42,814 nt of DNA. It comes from Deltaproteobacteria bacterium (GTDB lineage Bacteria > Desulfobacterota > Desulfobacteria > Desulfobacterales > Desulfosarcinaceae). Location of the stretch: positions 1 through 42,814 of the forward strand of contig PDTK01000042.1 in the NCBI GenBank assembly GCA_002747175.1, given 5' to 3'. The translations under genes were made by a program, and so were the position numbers. Position 1 is the first letter of the stretch. Every line of letters begins with the position of its first letter. The notes beneath the pieces are model-generated. The model did not search any database. It was not told the origin of the DNA and was given only the letters and a program-made list of their open reading frames with translations. Positions 25,243-34,826 of this stretch are shown here, one piece after another.

Positions 25243-26040
25243 CTAGTTCCCAGGTCTCAAAAGCAATTGTTGGGCCGCACCGAAGCATCGCCGGCGGACG
25301 ATGGTCAACACGGCGACGATGGTTAACGCTGTGGAAGCCACAATCATGAACATGACCACGATCTGGTAGCGGATGGCAAGCATCGGATCCGCGCCGGCCA
25401 GAATCTGGCCGGTCATCATTCCCGGTAAAAAAACAATACCCACACCGGTCAACGAATTGATGGACGGGATCATCCCCGCTTTCAAGGCATCTCTTAAAAT
25501 ATCCCGGCTGGCTTCCTCCGCCGTAGCCCCGAGGCACAGACGCATCTCAACCGCCTCGCGTTTGGCCCGCAGGTCCGAGAAGAGGCGATCTAAGGAAAGA
25601 CTCAGCGCCGTCATGGAGTTGCCGATCACCATCCCGGCCAGGGGAATGAAATACTGCGGCAACCACCACGGCCGCACACCGATGATAACGCCCGTAACGA
25701 TTGCCGAGATAATCGCATAGACCCCCAACATCGTCAAAAAAGCAGGCAAAAAAAAGGACACGCTGGGCTCATTCACGTTTCCCCGCACGATGTTGGCGGC
25801 AAAAACGACCATGAGGACAAACAAAACCAGCATCATCCAGACAGACTCCAGGCCAAAGATTAACCGGAGCAGATAACCCATGAGTATCAGTTGCAGGACA
25901 CACCGCAGTGAACCGATCAACAGGCTTTTTTCAAGTCGTAACCGGTTCCACAGGGAAACCGCCCCTGCGGCAACGACAAACAGGGCGGCAATCCCAAGTT
26001 CGAAGGCACCGATCTCCAAAACGCTCTGCATGGTCGTCAT
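25243..26040 (-). CDS. fetB: FetB-type ABC transporter permease (iron export, UPF0014)
   Basis: 265 residues with about seven hydrophobic spans in the inner membrane. FetB signatures: FIPLAGMVIGNSMTALSLSL, then the cytoplasmic loop LRAKREAVEMRLCLGATAEE, SINSLTGVGIVFLPGMMTGQ and GADPMLAIRYQIVVMFMI. In E. coli FetAB exports iron and helps against oxidative stress (family knowledge). The start overlaps the fetA stop by 4 bp, so the two are translationally coupled. Its 3' end borders the transposase graveyard. Confidence 0.9.
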   Translation of the reverse strand: MTTMQSVLEIGAFELGIAALFVVAAGAVSLWNRLRLEKSLLIGSLRCVLQLILMGYLLRLIFGLESVWMMLVLFVLMVVFAANIVRGNVNEPSVSFFLPAFLTMLGVYAIISAIVTGVIIGVRPWWLPQYFIPLAGMVIGNSMTALSLSLDRLFSDLRAKREAVEMRLCLGATAEEASRDILRDALKAGMIPSINSLTGVGIVFLPGMMTGQILAGADPMLAIRYQIVVMFMIVASTALTIVAVLTIVRRRCFGAAQQLLLRPGN

Positions 26041-26693
26041 ATCGTCACCTTTCCGTCATCAAGATGGATTTCTACCATGGGCACGCGCCGTGGTGAAAAC
26101 CCGCCATGGGTCACCATGATGATGGTTGTCCCGTCGTCGCACAATCGTTCGGCCATCCGTTCCACAATGGCCTGACTCTCACTGTCCAGAGATGCCGTGG
26201 GTTCATCCAGTAGCAAGACCTCCGGTCCGGTCATGAGCGCTCGTACAAGGGACAGGCGCTGACGTTGCCCGACGGACAATGCGCCGGCCCGTTCTTCCAG
26301 ATCCACCATTTCGAGGTGCACATCACCCAGGCGGGCCGTTAGGGCATCATCCGACGGGGGCGTCAGTTCCTTGTTCACCGCATATTTGAAGGGCATTAGC
26401 ATGGTTTCGCGAACCGTGACATCGTCCACCACCGGCATCTGCTGGAAATAGCGGACCCGCTGCCGCAAACGGGGTGGATCATAATCGGCAAGGTCCAGAT
26501 CGCGGTATCGGATCGTCCCGGACCGCGGCTCTTCCAGACGATTCATCATCCGCAGAAGGGTTGATTTACCGGAACCCGACGGACCGCGGACCACCACAAA
26601 ACGGCCTTGCGCAATGGTGAACGATTGGTCCGCCAACACCGTACGACCACCCGGCCAGGCAAATGAAACATGTTCGAATTCAAAACAATTCAT
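26037..26693 (-). CDS. fetA: FetA-type ABC transporter ATPase
   Basis: 218 residues from the ATG at 26693 (MNCFEF); an in-frame ATG 16 codons upstream is less likely because the conserved part starts here. Walker A GPSGSGKSTLLRMM, Q-loop RVRYFQQMPVVDD, signature SVGQRQRLSLVRAL, Walker B VLLLDEPTASLD, and H-loop VTHGG. It powers the FetB permease, whose gene overlaps by 4 bp downstream. It lies 121 bp after rfbD on the same strand, so read-through from the rhamnose genes is possible. Confidence 0.92.
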   Translation of the reverse strand: MNCFEFEHVSFAWPGGRTVLADQSFTIAQGRFVVVRGPSGSGKSTLLRMMNRLEEPRSGTIRYRDLDLADYDPPRLRQRVRYFQQMPVVDDVTVRETMLMPFKYAVNKELTPPSDDALTARLGDVHLEMVDLEERAGALSVGQRQRLSLVRALMTGPEVLLLDEPTASLDSESQAIVERMAERLCDDGTTIIMVTHGGFSPRRVPMVEIHLDDGKVTI

Positions 26694-26814
26694 TCCATCA
26701 CCCAGTGCTGTATAATTTTGTTTCAGATACTTCGCACCCATCCGGAAATGGCCAAAAGCGAACGGCTAATGGCGCAGCTCAGGTTTTCATCTGCTCCAGC
26801 AAATCAGGGCCCGT

Positions 26815-27684
26815 TCAGGATCCCCGCACCATATCGGCCAGGCAGGTTCGCAATGCGGTGCGCCAGTGGACCGGCTCCATGGCAAAGTCGCTCCATGTAC
26901 GGCTGCTGTCCAGAACGCTGTATGCCGGACGTTTGGCTCGGGTGGGATAGGCTGAGGTCGGAATCGGACGGATGGGAATGGAGCGTTCGAGCAGTCCCAT
27001 GGCCAGGGCCTCTTCCTGGATGGCCACGGCAAAATCGTACCAGCTTGCCACACCGGCATCGGCCCAGTGGTAAATGCCGTGTAACTGGGGGCGGTCCATC
27101 GCGGCCCGGATGGCACCGGCCAGAGTGACGGCAAAAGTGGGCGAGCCGATCTGGTCGGCGACCACTGTGAGCTTGTCTTTGCTGCGCATCAGCTTCAGCA
27201 TGGTCAAGACGAAGTTGGCGCCCCAGGGGCTGTAGAGCCAGGAGGTACGGATGATCAGGGGTTGCCCGGCTGTTTCAAGAACATTGACCTCCCCCTGCCG
27301 TTTGGACCGCCCGTACACCCCCAGCGGCTTGCAGGGTGCGTTGTCCGGATAGGGTGAACCGGCGGTGCCGTCGAACACATAGTCCGTTGAGACGTGGATC
27401 AGCCGACAACCGTGTGTTTCAGCTGCGCGAGCGAGATTGGCGGGCCCCTCGGCATTGACCGCAAAAGCCAGGTCACGCTCCTTTTCGGCCCGGTCCACAG
27501 CCGTATAGGCGGCTGCATTGACGATCAGGTCCGGAGACTCACGGGCGATGGTGGCATCCACGTTACCGGCATCGGTGATGTCCAATTTCGGCAAATCCAT
27601 CGGGCAGATCTCTATTCCATGCGTTACCGTACGGGAAAGGGCGTTGCCCAACTGACCGTTGGCACCTACGACAACCATCTTCAT
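26815..27684 (-). CDS. rfbD: dTDP-4-dehydrorhamnose reductase
   Basis: 289 residues. Reduces dTDP-4-dehydro-6-deoxy-L-mannose to dTDP-L-rhamnose with NAD(P)H, the last step of the pathway. Short-chain dehydrogenase fold: MVVVGANGQLGNALSR, DLIVNAAAYTAVDRAEKE, LIHVSTDYVFDG, and YGRSKRQGE for the Tyr-x-x-x-Lys pair. The carboxyl part has the substrate-binding RAKRPAYSVLDSSR. Its start overlaps the rfbC stop by 4 bp. Last gene of rfbBACD. Confidence 0.96.
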   Translation of the reverse strand: MKMVVVGANGQLGNALSRTVTHGIEICPMDLPKLDITDAGNVDATIARESPDLIVNAAAYTAVDRAEKERDLAFAVNAEGPANLARAAETHGCRLIHVSTDYVFDGTAGSPYPDNAPCKPLGVYGRSKRQGEVNVLETAGQPLIIRTSWLYSPWGANFVLTMLKLMRSKDKLTVVADQIGSPTFAVTLAGAIRAAMDRPQLHGIYHWADAGVASWYDFAVAIQEEALAMGLLERSIPIRPIPTSAYPTRAKRPAYSVLDSSRTWSDFAMEPVHWRTALRTCLADMVRGS

Positions 27685-28226
27685 GCAAACACCTCGGCGT
27701 CTTTGAACCCACTACCCGTCCGATCCTTGTCGGAAACCAGCGGATCGGTGGACAACGGCCAGGCGATATTCAGGTCGGGATCGTTCCACATGATACATCG
27801 TTCGTGTTTGCGGGCATAGAAATCCGTCGTTTTGTAGACAAATTCGGCTATCTCACTGAGCACCAGAAATCCGTGGGCGAAACCGGGAGGCACCCATAGC
27901 TGCTTTTTGTTGTTGGCGCTGAGGTTCACGCCCACCCATTGTCCGAAGGTCGGTGAGGACCGACGGATATCCACGGCCACGTCAAAGACTTCTCCCTGGA
28001 TCACCCGCACCAGTTTCCCCTGGGGCTGCCGGATCTGGTAATGCAGGCCTCGCAGCACGAACTGTTTCGATCGCGAGTGGTTGTCCTGGACAAAGGTGAC
28101 CGGAGCGCCGACACCGTCATTGAATGCCTGCTGGTTATAGCTTTCGAAGAAGAATCCCCGCTTGTCGCCGAAAACGGTGGGTTCGATGATCATCAGGTCG
28201 GGAATATGCGTTGGTACCACCTTCAT
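27681..28226 (-). CDS. rfbC: dTDP-4-dehydrorhamnose 3,5-epimerase
   Basis: 181 residues, RmlC cupin. Epimerises C3 and C5 of dTDP-4-dehydro-6-deoxyglucose. Motifs: [38 protein letters not shown] with the catalytic His in [25 protein letters not shown], and [15 protein letters not shown]. It overlaps rfbA upstream and rfbD downstream by 4 bp each. Confidence 0.97.
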   Translation of the reverse strand: MKVVPTHIPDLMIIEPTVFGDKRGFFFESYNQQAFNDGVGAPVTFVQDNHSRSKQFVLRGLHYQIRQPQGKLVRVIQGEVFDVAVDIRRSSPTFGQWVGVNLSANNKKQLWVPPGFAHGFLVLSEIAEFVYKTTDFYARKHERCIMWNDPDLNIAWPLSTDPLVSDKDRTGSGFKDAEVFA

Positions 28227-29176
28227 ATGCTTTCACCATTGCTCACGCCGGGCAGGCTCTGGTTCTCGATGCCCATGCCCCCCGGGACGTTCGGCGCATC
28301 CACTTTCTTTTTCAGTATCCGCAGCAGATACCGGCCATAGCCGTTTTTGCCCATGGCGCTGCCCATTGCTTCGAGTTGCGCGTCGCCGATATAGCCAGAC
28401 CGCCAGGCGATTTCTTCCGGGCAGCCAATTTTCATTCCCTGGCGTCGCTCCAGGATTTCGACGAAACGCGAGGCTTCCAGCAAGGCCGCGTGGGTGCCCG
28501 TATCCAGCCAGGCATATCCCCGGCCCATGAGCGAAACCTCCAGCTTGCCCATATCCAGGTAGCGCTGATTCACATCGGTTATTTCCAGTTCTCCGCGGGC
28601 CGAGGGTTTGATCTCCCGGGTAATGTCCACCACCTGGTTGTCGTAAAAATAGAGGCCGGTGACGGCAAAATCCGACTTGGGTTTTTCCGGTTTTTCTTCA
28701 ATGGCCGTCACCTTGCCGTCCCGGTTAAAGGCCACCACGCCGTATCGCTGGGGGTCGGTCACCTGGTAGGCGAACACCGTGGAAATATCGATTCGCCGGT
28801 TGATCGCCGCCAGATGGGGAGACAGGTCATGACCGTGAAAAATGTTATCCCCCAGTACCAGGGCGCATGGATGACCGCCAATGAAATCGCTGCCGATAAT
28901 GAAGGCCTGGGCCAGCCCTTCCGGTTTTGGCTGGACGGCATAGCTGATATCGATGCCCCATTGATGGCCGCTGCCCAGCAGTTTTTCGAAGCGGGGGGTA
29001 TCCTCGGGCGTCGAAATCACCAGGATGTCGCGGATACCCGCCAGCATGAGCGTGGTCAGCGGGTAATAGATCATGGGTTTATCATAGACGGGTAGCAGTT
29101 GCTTGGAAATGGCCTTGGTGATGGGGTACAGGCGTGTGCCGCTGCCTCCGGCCAGGATGATTCCTTTGCGATGCAT
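28223..29176 (-). CDS. rfbA: Glucose-1-phosphate thymidylyltransferase
   Basis: 317 residues. Joins dTTP and glucose-1-phosphate to give dTDP-glucose, the first committed step to dTDP-L-rhamnose. Nucleotidyltransferase signature [17 protein letters not shown], then [30 protein letters not shown], and [15 protein letters not shown]. The carboxyl tail ([20 protein letters not shown]) is longer than in the usual 290-residue enzyme. Its ATG overlaps the rfbB stop as TGATG. Confidence 0.97.
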   Translation of the reverse strand: MHRKGIILAGGSGTRLYPITKAISKQLLPVYDKPMIYYPLTTLMLAGIRDILVISTPEDTPRFEKLLGSGHQWGIDISYAVQPKPEGLAQAFIIGSDFIGGHPCALVLGDNIFHGHDLSPHLAAINRRIDISTVFAYQVTDPQRYGVVAFNRDGKVTAIEEKPEKPKSDFAVTGLYFYDNQVVDITREIKPSARGELEITDVNQRYLDMGKLEVSLMGRGYAWLDTGTHAALLEASRFVEILERRQGMKIGCPEEIAWRSGYIGDAQLEAMGSAMGKNGYGRYLLRILKKKVDAPNVPGGMGIENQSLPGVSNGESI

Positions 29177-30252
29177 CAGCGTTCTCCGTAGTTGGTGTCA
29201 ATCCATTGCTGATAGGCCCCACTGGTGACGCCGGCCACCCATTCCCGGTTGTCCAGGTACCATCGGACGGTTTTGCGGATGCCGGTTTCGAAGGTTTCGA
29301 CCGGAGCCCAACCCATCTCGGATTTGATCTTGGTCGCGTTGATGGCATAACGTCGGTCGTGGCCCGGCCGGTCGGTGACGAAGGTGATCTGATCGGCGTA
29401 GGGCCGGCCGTCGTCGCGGCCGGCCAGCTCGTCCAGGGTGGCGCACAGGGTCCGCACCAAATCAATGTTGGTCAGTTCGCTGTCTCCGCCAATGTTGTAC
29501 ACCTCACCGGGCCGCCCTTTATTCAACACGGTAGCGATGGCCCGGCAGTGGTCGGTCACGAAGAGCCAGTCACGGATGTTGGATCCGTCGCCATAGACGG
29601 GTATCGGCTCCTTTTTGAGCGCCCGGTGGATGACCAGCGGGATCAGTTTTTCCGGGAACTGGCAGGGTCCGTAGTTGTTGGAGCAGTTGGTGGTCAGGGT
29701 CGGCAGGCCGTAGGTGTGATGGCTGGCCCGCACCAGGTGGTCGGAGGCTGCCTTGGAGGCCGAATAGGGGCTGTTGGGGGCGTATGCCGAGGTTTCTGTA
29801 AATGCCGGATCGTTTAACCCCAAAGAGCCGTATACCTCGTCGGTGGAAACGTGCAGGAAACGGAAAGCGTTCCGGTTCGCAGCATCAAGTCCATCCCGGT
29901 AATGGCGAACCTGCTGCAGCAGGTTGAAGGTGCCCACCACGTTGGTTTGGATAAAATCGTCCGGAGCGGTAATGGAACGGTCCACATGGCTTTCGGCGGC
30001 AAAGTTGACGATCGCCCGGGGACGACAGCGTTCCAGCAGCGATGCGACCAATTGTGTATCGCCAATATCGCCTTTGACGAAAACATAGCGGTCATCTCCG
30101 GCCAGGGTGTCCAGGTTCCGGGGATTGCCGGCATAGGTCAGCTTGTCCAGGTTGATCACCGTGCCGTCGTATTCCGCCAGCCAGTGGTGGATAAAATTGG
30201 CGCCAATGAACCCGGCGCCACCGGTGACGATGAGGGTTGAGTCAGATTTCAT
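29176..30252 (-). CDS. rfbB: dTDP-glucose 4,6-dehydratase
   Basis: 358 residues from the ATG at 30252; an upstream in-frame start 12 codons earlier lacks conserved sequence. Extended short-chain dehydrogenase using NAD+: [56 protein letters not shown] for Tyr-x-x-x-Lys, and [18 protein letters not shown]. It forms dTDP-4-dehydro-6-deoxyglucose. First gene of rfbBACD, which supplies dTDP-L-rhamnose for lipopolysaccharide or exopolysaccharide. No strong ribosome site is seen before the start. Confidence 0.96.
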   Translation of the reverse strand: MKSDSTLIVTGGAGFIGANFIHHWLAEYDGTVINLDKLTYAGNPRNLDTLAGDDRYVFVKGDIGDTQLVASLLERCRPRAIVNFAAESHVDRSITAPDDFIQTNVVGTFNLLQQVRHYRDGLDAANRNAFRFLHVSTDEVYGSLGLNDPAFTETSAYAPNSPYSASKAASDHLVRASHHTYGLPTLTTNCSNNYGPCQFPEKLIPLVIHRALKKEPIPVYGDGSNIRDWLFVTDHCRAIATVLNKGRPGEVYNIGGDSELTNIDLVRTLCATLDELAGRDDGRPYADQITFVTDRPGHDRRYAINATKIKSEMGWAPVETFETGIRKTVRWYLDNREWVAGVTSGAYQQWIDTNYGER

Positions 30253-30394
30253 GCACGGAGGTTGAACACAAAATCCGTTTGGGGTCAAGCCAGAACCAGG
30301 CTTTGGTGGGGGCGCCCATATTTGTTTTTGTTGATTTACGCATTTCTTATGCCACCATGGGGTTTACGCGCCCAAAAGATGAGAAAAAGACGCT

Positions 30395-31465
30395 TTATAG
30401 GGACTGCATCTGGGTATCGACGACCACTGCCTGTCCTTCGGCCGCCTGAAGCTGGTAGCCCTTTTCATTGAACAGTACCAAGCAGGCGCGGACCACATCT
30501 GGATCGTAGAGGCGGTCCTGATTTTCGGTAAGCTCGCTGATCGCCTTCTGAATGCCCAGAGAAGGCCGGTACGGTCGATGGGAGCCGATGGTTTCAAAAA
30601 CGTCCGCCACGGAGAGGATACGGGCTTCGAGAAGAATCTGCTCACCGGACAGCCCCCGGGGATATCCCGAACCATCCAGACGCTCGTGGTGCTGCAGAAC
30701 GATATCTGCCAGGGGCCAGGGAAAGTCGATTTTCTTGAGAATATCGTAGCCGGATTGAGCATGGGTCTTGATCATCTCGTATTCAGGCTTGCTCAATTTT
30801 CCCGGCTTGCACAGGATTTCCCCGGGAATGGTAATTTTTCCCAGGTCGTGAATCACGCTGGCCATTTTCAGGCCGTAAACCCGATCCTCGCTCAGGTTCA
30901 TCTCCCTGCCGATGGCATCGGCCAAGTCGGACACCCGGTGCTGGTGCCCGGATGTATAAGGATCACGCATCTCAACGGCCAAGGCGATGGCCTGGACAAA
31001 GCCCTCCATGGCTTGTTGAATCCGCTGCATGTTGAGGCTCAGTTCTTCGGCCGCGCGTTTGAGCTGTGCACGGGGCCGACGTTCGAGCAACACCCGTTTG
31101 AGGCGTGCCACGATCTCGGCCAGGCGGATGGGCTTTTCAATGAAATCGCTGGCCCCCTGGGCGATGATCTCTTCGTAAGCGTAATTGTTGACCAGCCCGG
31201 TGATGATGATTACATCGGCATCGAATTCCTCCTTGATCCGGCGGCATAGATCCAGGCCGCTGATACCTTCCATCTGCACATCGGAAATGACCACCTCCAC
31301 CGGCTGTTCCTGCAGAATGGCCAGGGCGGCTTCGCCGCTTTTCGCCGTCAGGCAACGGCTTCCGGAGGCTTCGATACCGCAGGAAAGGATCTCGCGGAGA
31401 TCGTCATCGTCATCCACCACCAGTATCAGGGGGGAATGGTTGTTTTCAGATGGTTCGGGTTGCAT
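30395..31465 (-). CDS. Response regulator with HD-GYP phosphodiesterase domain
   Basis: 356 residues. Receiver domain 12-130 (acidic LVVDDDDD, phospho-acceptor Asp62 in VVISDVQMEG, Lys111 in FIEKP), a helical linker, then HD-GYP at 160-340: HQHRV, the HD pair His206-Asp207 in SVIHDLGKI, HHE at 259-261 and GYP at 267-269 in LDGSGYPRGLSG. Such domains hydrolyse cyclic di-GMP using a bimetallic site. Phosphorylation by an unlinked kinase would tune activity and affect surface or motility behaviour, possibly alongside the adjacent rhamnose genes. GGAG precedes the ATG. Cytosolic. Confidence 0.95.
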   Translation of the reverse strand: MQPEPSENNHSPLILVVDDDDDLREILSCGIEASGSRCLTAKSGEAALAILQEQPVEVVISDVQMEGISGLDLCRRIKEEFDADVIIITGLVNNYAYEEIIAQGASDFIEKPIRLAEIVARLKRVLLERRPRAQLKRAAEELSLNMQRIQQAMEGFVQAIALAVEMRDPYTSGHQHRVSDLADAIGREMNLSEDRVYGLKMASVIHDLGKITIPGEILCKPGKLSKPEYEMIKTHAQSGYDILKKIDFPWPLADIVLQHHERLDGSGYPRGLSGEQILLEARILSVADVFETIGSHRPYRPSLGIQKAISELTENQDRLYDPDVVRACLVLFNEKGYQLQAAEGQAVVVDTQMQSL

Positions 31466-31527
31466 GGTGTATCACTCCAAACAGGAATCAAGAAGCCGGA
31501 AAGCAGGCGATGGCGCAGTAAGTCGGA

Positions 31528-32511
31528 TCAGGATTTCAAAATAAGGAAGCAGACATAGGACGCATAGCACATCAGCAGAGTCAAACCGTTTCTGCGGGTG
31601 ATTGTCAAGTCCTGTTTCATCAACAGGATCGGCAGAGCGCTGACACCCATCATGACCAGATAATCCACCACCAGGCCGCTGCCGATAAAACCGCCGTCAA
31701 TCGTTATAGGCCGCACCAGAACCGTGGCACCCACCACGCTGAGGAGGTTGAAGACATTGCTACCGACCAGGTTACCCAGGGAGATCTCCATCTCCCTTTT
31801 CATGGCAGCGACGACGGAGGTGGCCAGCTCCGGTACCGAGGTGCCGAAGGCCACCACGGTCAAGCCCACGAACTTTTCGTTGACACCCAATGCGTTCATG
31901 ATGCTCACTGCGGCATCCACCAGCAGATCGGCACCTATCACCACCGATGCCGTGCCCCCAATCACCAGCAGGCATTGAAACCAGGTCTTTCCCGCCGTTC
32001 CCTGTGCCGGTGGCAGTGATTGATCTGCCGTGCCTGACACCGGCAGGGGCCGGTTGACCCACACGGCGACTTTGTAATTGAACCAGGTGTAGGCAATGAT
32101 GCCGGCGACAAGGGTGGCACCTTCGATCCGGCCGATAACGGAATTGAAAGAAAGCAGCAGGAGATAGGCGGAAATGCCGAGCATCAATGGAATATCCCGA
32201 GTAATGACGGTGCGTTGGGTGCTCACCGGTTGAAATACGGCGGTCAGCCCCAGAACCAGGGCGATGTTGCAGATATTGCTGCCGACCACATTGCCCAAGG
32301 CAATCATACTCTTGCTTTTGGCTGCCGAGACCAGGCTGACCACCAGTTCTGGAGCAGAGGTGCCGAAGGCCACCACGGTGAGCCCGATGACCATGGGCGT
32401 CAGCCCGAAACTGCGGGCCAGGTTGGAGGCGCCTTTGACCAGCCACCCGGCCCCATAATAGAGTAGCAGGAGACCGGCCGTGAACGCAATCAGATGGGTT
32501 ATGCCAATCAA
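31528..32511 (-). CDS. Na+/Ca2+ exchanger-family protein (YrbG-like)
   Basis: 327 residues from a TTG at 32511, with GGAAGG nine bases upstream. Ten or so hydrophobic spans, in two homologous halves each bearing an alpha repeat: GLTVVAFGTSAPELVVSLVS with GNVVGSNICN (first half) and GLTVVAFGTSVPELATSVVA with GNLVGSNVFN (second half). The conserved Glu in each SAPEL/SVPEL takes part in cation binding. Likely expels Ca2+ in exchange for Na+ or H+ across the inner membrane. The HD-GYP gene follows 62 bp downstream. A structured repeat begins 44 bp upstream. Confidence 0.93.
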   Translation of the reverse strand: MIGITHLIAFTAGLLLLYYGAGWLVKGASNLARSFGLTPMVIGLTVVAFGTSAPELVVSLVSAAKSKSMIALGNVVGSNICNIALVLGLTAVFQPVSTQRTVITRDIPLMLGISAYLLLLSFNSVIGRIEGATLVAGIIAYTWFNYKVAVWVNRPLPVSGTADQSLPPAQGTAGKTWFQCLLVIGGTASVVIGADLLVDAAVSIMNALGVNEKFVGLTVVAFGTSVPELATSVVAAMKREMEISLGNLVGSNVFNLLSVVGATVLVRPITIDGGFIGSGLVVDYLVMMGVSALPILLMKQDLTITRRNGLTLLMCYASYVCFLILKS

Positions 32512-32554
32512 GTTGTCAAGCCTTCCAGTGGGTGATGGTTCCGTAAGACGGGGC

Positions 32555-32682
32555 GTAAGCCTTCACAGGGCACCGCATCTGTATTATTACCGGGCACTTG
32601 AAGTTATGCCCCATACGTCTGTGTGCCCGAATCCACGCATCTGCGGTACCTGAGCGAACATTTACCGGCTGTGCTTTACAGG
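32555..32682 (-). repeat. Structured leader-type repeat, copy 3
   Basis: Starts GTAAGCCTTCACAGGG; the core ACCGGGCACTTGAAGTTATG and GTGCCCGAATCC is conserved, as is TTTACCGGCTGTGCTTTACAG. This copy is the most diverged and lacks the final CCCTGTGAAC arm. It lies 44 bp upstream of the exchanger TTG and directly follows a vapC relic. Confidence 0.85.
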
Positions 32683-32868
32683 ATGATGGATACAAAGCGT
32701 CCAATGTGCGTACTATGTTTGTTTCCAGAGCATAAATTGTTTTATTGACAACTTCAGGCGTGACCCGAATAATAGTTGCATCAGCGACTTCCTTTGCGAA
32801 CCGGTTTTTAGCTTGACTGTATTGTTTTTGAGATAAAAATTTTTTACGAATACAATGGTTGATAGTTT
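32683..32868 (-). pseudogene. VapC (PIN-domain) fragment between two repeats
   Basis: The minus-strand frame reads FLSQKQYSQAKNRFAKEVAD, then IIRVTPEVVNKTIYALE and TNIVRTLDAL, the usual middle/end of PIN toxins where RTLDALH precedes the final acidic motif. The sequence then runs straight into the structured repeat, losing the 3' end, and its 5' end runs into the TTTCGTAAAAAG repeat. No antitoxin is seen. Confidence 0.6.
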
Positions 32869-32990
32869 CGTAAAAAGTCATCAGGTATGTCATTCCCAAG
32901 CAGGCGGGAATCTATAATCACATAATACTCGGTCCCCGTCTTCCCGAGGACAACAAAAAAATATCATCCTCGACCTTTTACGGATTTGCC
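32860..32990. repeat. TTTCGTAAAAAG-type inverted repeat (copy 3)
   Basis: The left arm TGATAGTTTCGTAAAAAGTCA and right arm CGACCTTTTACGGATTTGCC are inverted relative to each other. The centre includes CATTCCCAAGCAGGCGGGAATC and ATACTCGGTCCCCGTCTTCC, with further small stems. It follows the tmcA stop codon (32995) and could terminate the tmc operon. Confidence 0.7.
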
Positions 32991-32994
32991 AACA

Positions 32995-33375
32995 TTATTT
33001 GATGTGGCATTCTCCGCATAGCACCGGCCCTTTGCCCTCCTTTTTATGACACCCCTTACAATTGGAATGGAAGGCCTCCATCAATGTCGGTTGTCCGTCA
33101 CCTCCCTCCAGGCTGTGGCAATCCGAACAACTCTGGTCTTCCGAAGACTCGTCCTCCACCAGTTGACCATCTTCATAAACATGATGACAGACGGCGCAGT
33201 CTTCCACGCCGGCGTTTTCGTTGTGTTCGTCGTGGACGAAAACCGAAGGCGTGCGTTGGGGATTGTCGAAAACCGAGTTGTCGATAACGGTCATATCCTC
33301 CTGGGACCATGCCACAGACATGGCCGCCATGATTCCGATCAAGAGGGACAAGGTGATGTGAACGACGTTTCTCAT
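32995..33375 (-). CDS. tmcA: Tetraheme cytochrome c3 subunit TmcA
   Basis: 126 residues. Signal peptide 1-25 (ITLSLLIGIMAAMSVAWS), so periplasmic. Four CxxCH haem sites: CAVCHH, CSDCHS, CKGCHK and CGECH. Acidic overall, as is TmcA (type II cytochrome c3), which takes electrons from periplasmic hydrogenase or type I cytochrome c3 and hands them to the membrane Tmc complex (family knowledge). AGGAGG lies before the ATG. Last gene of tmcDCBA, 18 bp after tmcB. Confidence 0.92.
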   Translation of the reverse strand: MRNVVHITLSLLIGIMAAMSVAWSQEDMTVIDNSVFDNPQRTPSVFVHDEHNENAGVEDCAVCHHVYEDGQLVEDESSEDQSCSDCHSLEGGDGQPTLMEAFHSNCKGCHKKEGKGPVLCGECHIK

Positions 33376-33393
33376 TTTTCCTCCTGGTCTCTC

Positions 33394-34728
33394 TTATTTT
33401 TCCATGACTTCATAGATGATGTCACCAAAAAACTTGATATCCAGACCAACTTCATAATGATGCACAATGTCTTCCAGGCCACTGTGGCAATTATGACAGG
33501 GTGCCACCAGTATCTCGGCACCTTTTTTCTTCGCTTCTATAAGCTGTTCGGCTTTAACCTTGTTTCCCTCGACGCGTGTCGTTTTGAATGGTGGGCCGGT
33601 ATTGATCACGCCGCCGCCGGCACAACAGCAGTAGTTGTGCTCCCGGTTGGGAATCATTTCGATGAAGTTTTCGCAGATGGCGTTGGCCACATATCGCGAT
33701 TTCTCGTGCAAACCGGCGCCGCGCACGACGTTGCATGGATCGTGCAGAGTAATGGGCTGCTCGAATTTTTTACGGATCTTGATGCGTCCTGACTTGATCA
33801 GGTCGTAGTAAAATTCGATGGCATGTACAATGGTGAAAGGCGGTGTGGCCCATCCCAACCAGCGGTTGCCCATGTCGTATACGCTCCGGAAAGCGTGGCC
33901 GCATTCGCCCATGACGATCTTTTTGACCTTAAGCCGTTCGGCGGTCTCGAAGTGAGCCCGTTTGAGCCGGCCCATAATCTCGTTGTCTCCGGTATACATG
34001 GCCATGTCACTGTTGTCCCACCCCACCGAGGCGGGCATGGTCCAGTCGACACCGGCTACGTTCATAATCACTGCCGTCTGGTAGATCAACTGGGCCTGGA
34101 ATTTGGGCTCGGGGGCGATGACGCTGTACATGATATCGGCCCCTTCCTTCTCCAGAGGAATGCGCAGATCGGGTATTTCGGCCTGAGCCTCTTCTTCCTG
34201 CCATTGCAGGGTGTCCGGCCATTCGTCGCCTTTGACCCACATCTGGTTCATGGTCACCGAATGACTGTGGGCCGTATCCTGAATGTACAGCGGGGTGACG
34301 CCCAGCTTGTGGATAATTCGCCGCACCACCAGCATCAGATAAGCGATATCGATGCCGAAGGGGCAGTACTGGGCGCAGCGTTTGCACAGGTTGCACTGGG
34401 TATGGGCGATGATGGCTGCCTGACGAATGAACTCCGGGCTGACCTTACCTTTTTTGCGCAGCATTTCCCAGATCGTCTGTTTGACCTTGCCCACCGGTGA
34501 GTAGTGCGGATCGTTATCGTGAGACAGATAGTAGTGGCAGGCTTCCGAGCACATACCGCAATGAATACAGGTGTCCACATAGGTTTTTAACCGGGCACCG
34601 GTTTCCGTATCGATAACGTTGTTGATCACCGACTCGATTTTCTCTTCGGTGAGCCGGGAAATACCGACATCGATACCCTCGTCATCGACTCTGTTTTCCG
34701 TTTCTTTTTCAGTAGACGGGTCCGCCAT
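33394..34728 (-). CDS. tmcB: Tmc complex Fe-S subunit TmcB (HdrD-like)
   Basis: 444 residues, cytoplasmic face. Two [4Fe-4S] binding sites (CIHCGMCSEACHYY and CNLCKRCAQYCPFG), then two CCG cysteine-rich domains typical of heterodisulfide-reductase HdrD-like proteins: VMGECGHAFRSVY, DPCNVVRGAGLHEKSRYV, NYCCCAGGGVIN, and APCHNCHSGL. It moves electrons from the membrane subunit to a cytoplasmic acceptor of the sulfate-reduction pathway that is still debated. AAGGAG precedes the start. It lies 98 bp after tmcC. Confidence 0.94.
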   Translation of the reverse strand: MADPSTEKETENRVDDEGIDVGISRLTEEKIESVINNVIDTETGARLKTYVDTCIHCGMCSEACHYYLSHDNDPHYSPVGKVKQTIWEMLRKKGKVSPEFIRQAAIIAHTQCNLCKRCAQYCPFGIDIAYLMLVVRRIIHKLGVTPLYIQDTAHSHSVTMNQMWVKGDEWPDTLQWQEEEAQAEIPDLRIPLEKEGADIMYSVIAPEPKFQAQLIYQTAVIMNVAGVDWTMPASVGWDNSDMAMYTGDNEIMGRLKRAHFETAERLKVKKIVMGECGHAFRSVYDMGNRWLGWATPPFTIVHAIEFYYDLIKSGRIKIRKKFEQPITLHDPCNVVRGAGLHEKSRYVANAICENFIEMIPNREHNYCCCAGGGVINTGPPFKTTRVEGNKVKAEQLIEAKKKGAEILVAPCHNCHSGLEDIVHHYEVGLDIKFFGDIIYEVMEK

Positions 34729-34826
34729 GCTGGAAACTCCTTGTTAAACCGGCATCTGTTTCTTCTTCCGGCTGTTGCACTGGTTGGTTATTGCCCTGTT
34801 TGTTCTTTTGTCACATCTGACCGCTG

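Noticed and set aside
32516..32899. 127-codon minus-strand frame treated as one gene
   Set aside because: It is a composite: repeat, vapC fragment and another repeat read through in one frame.
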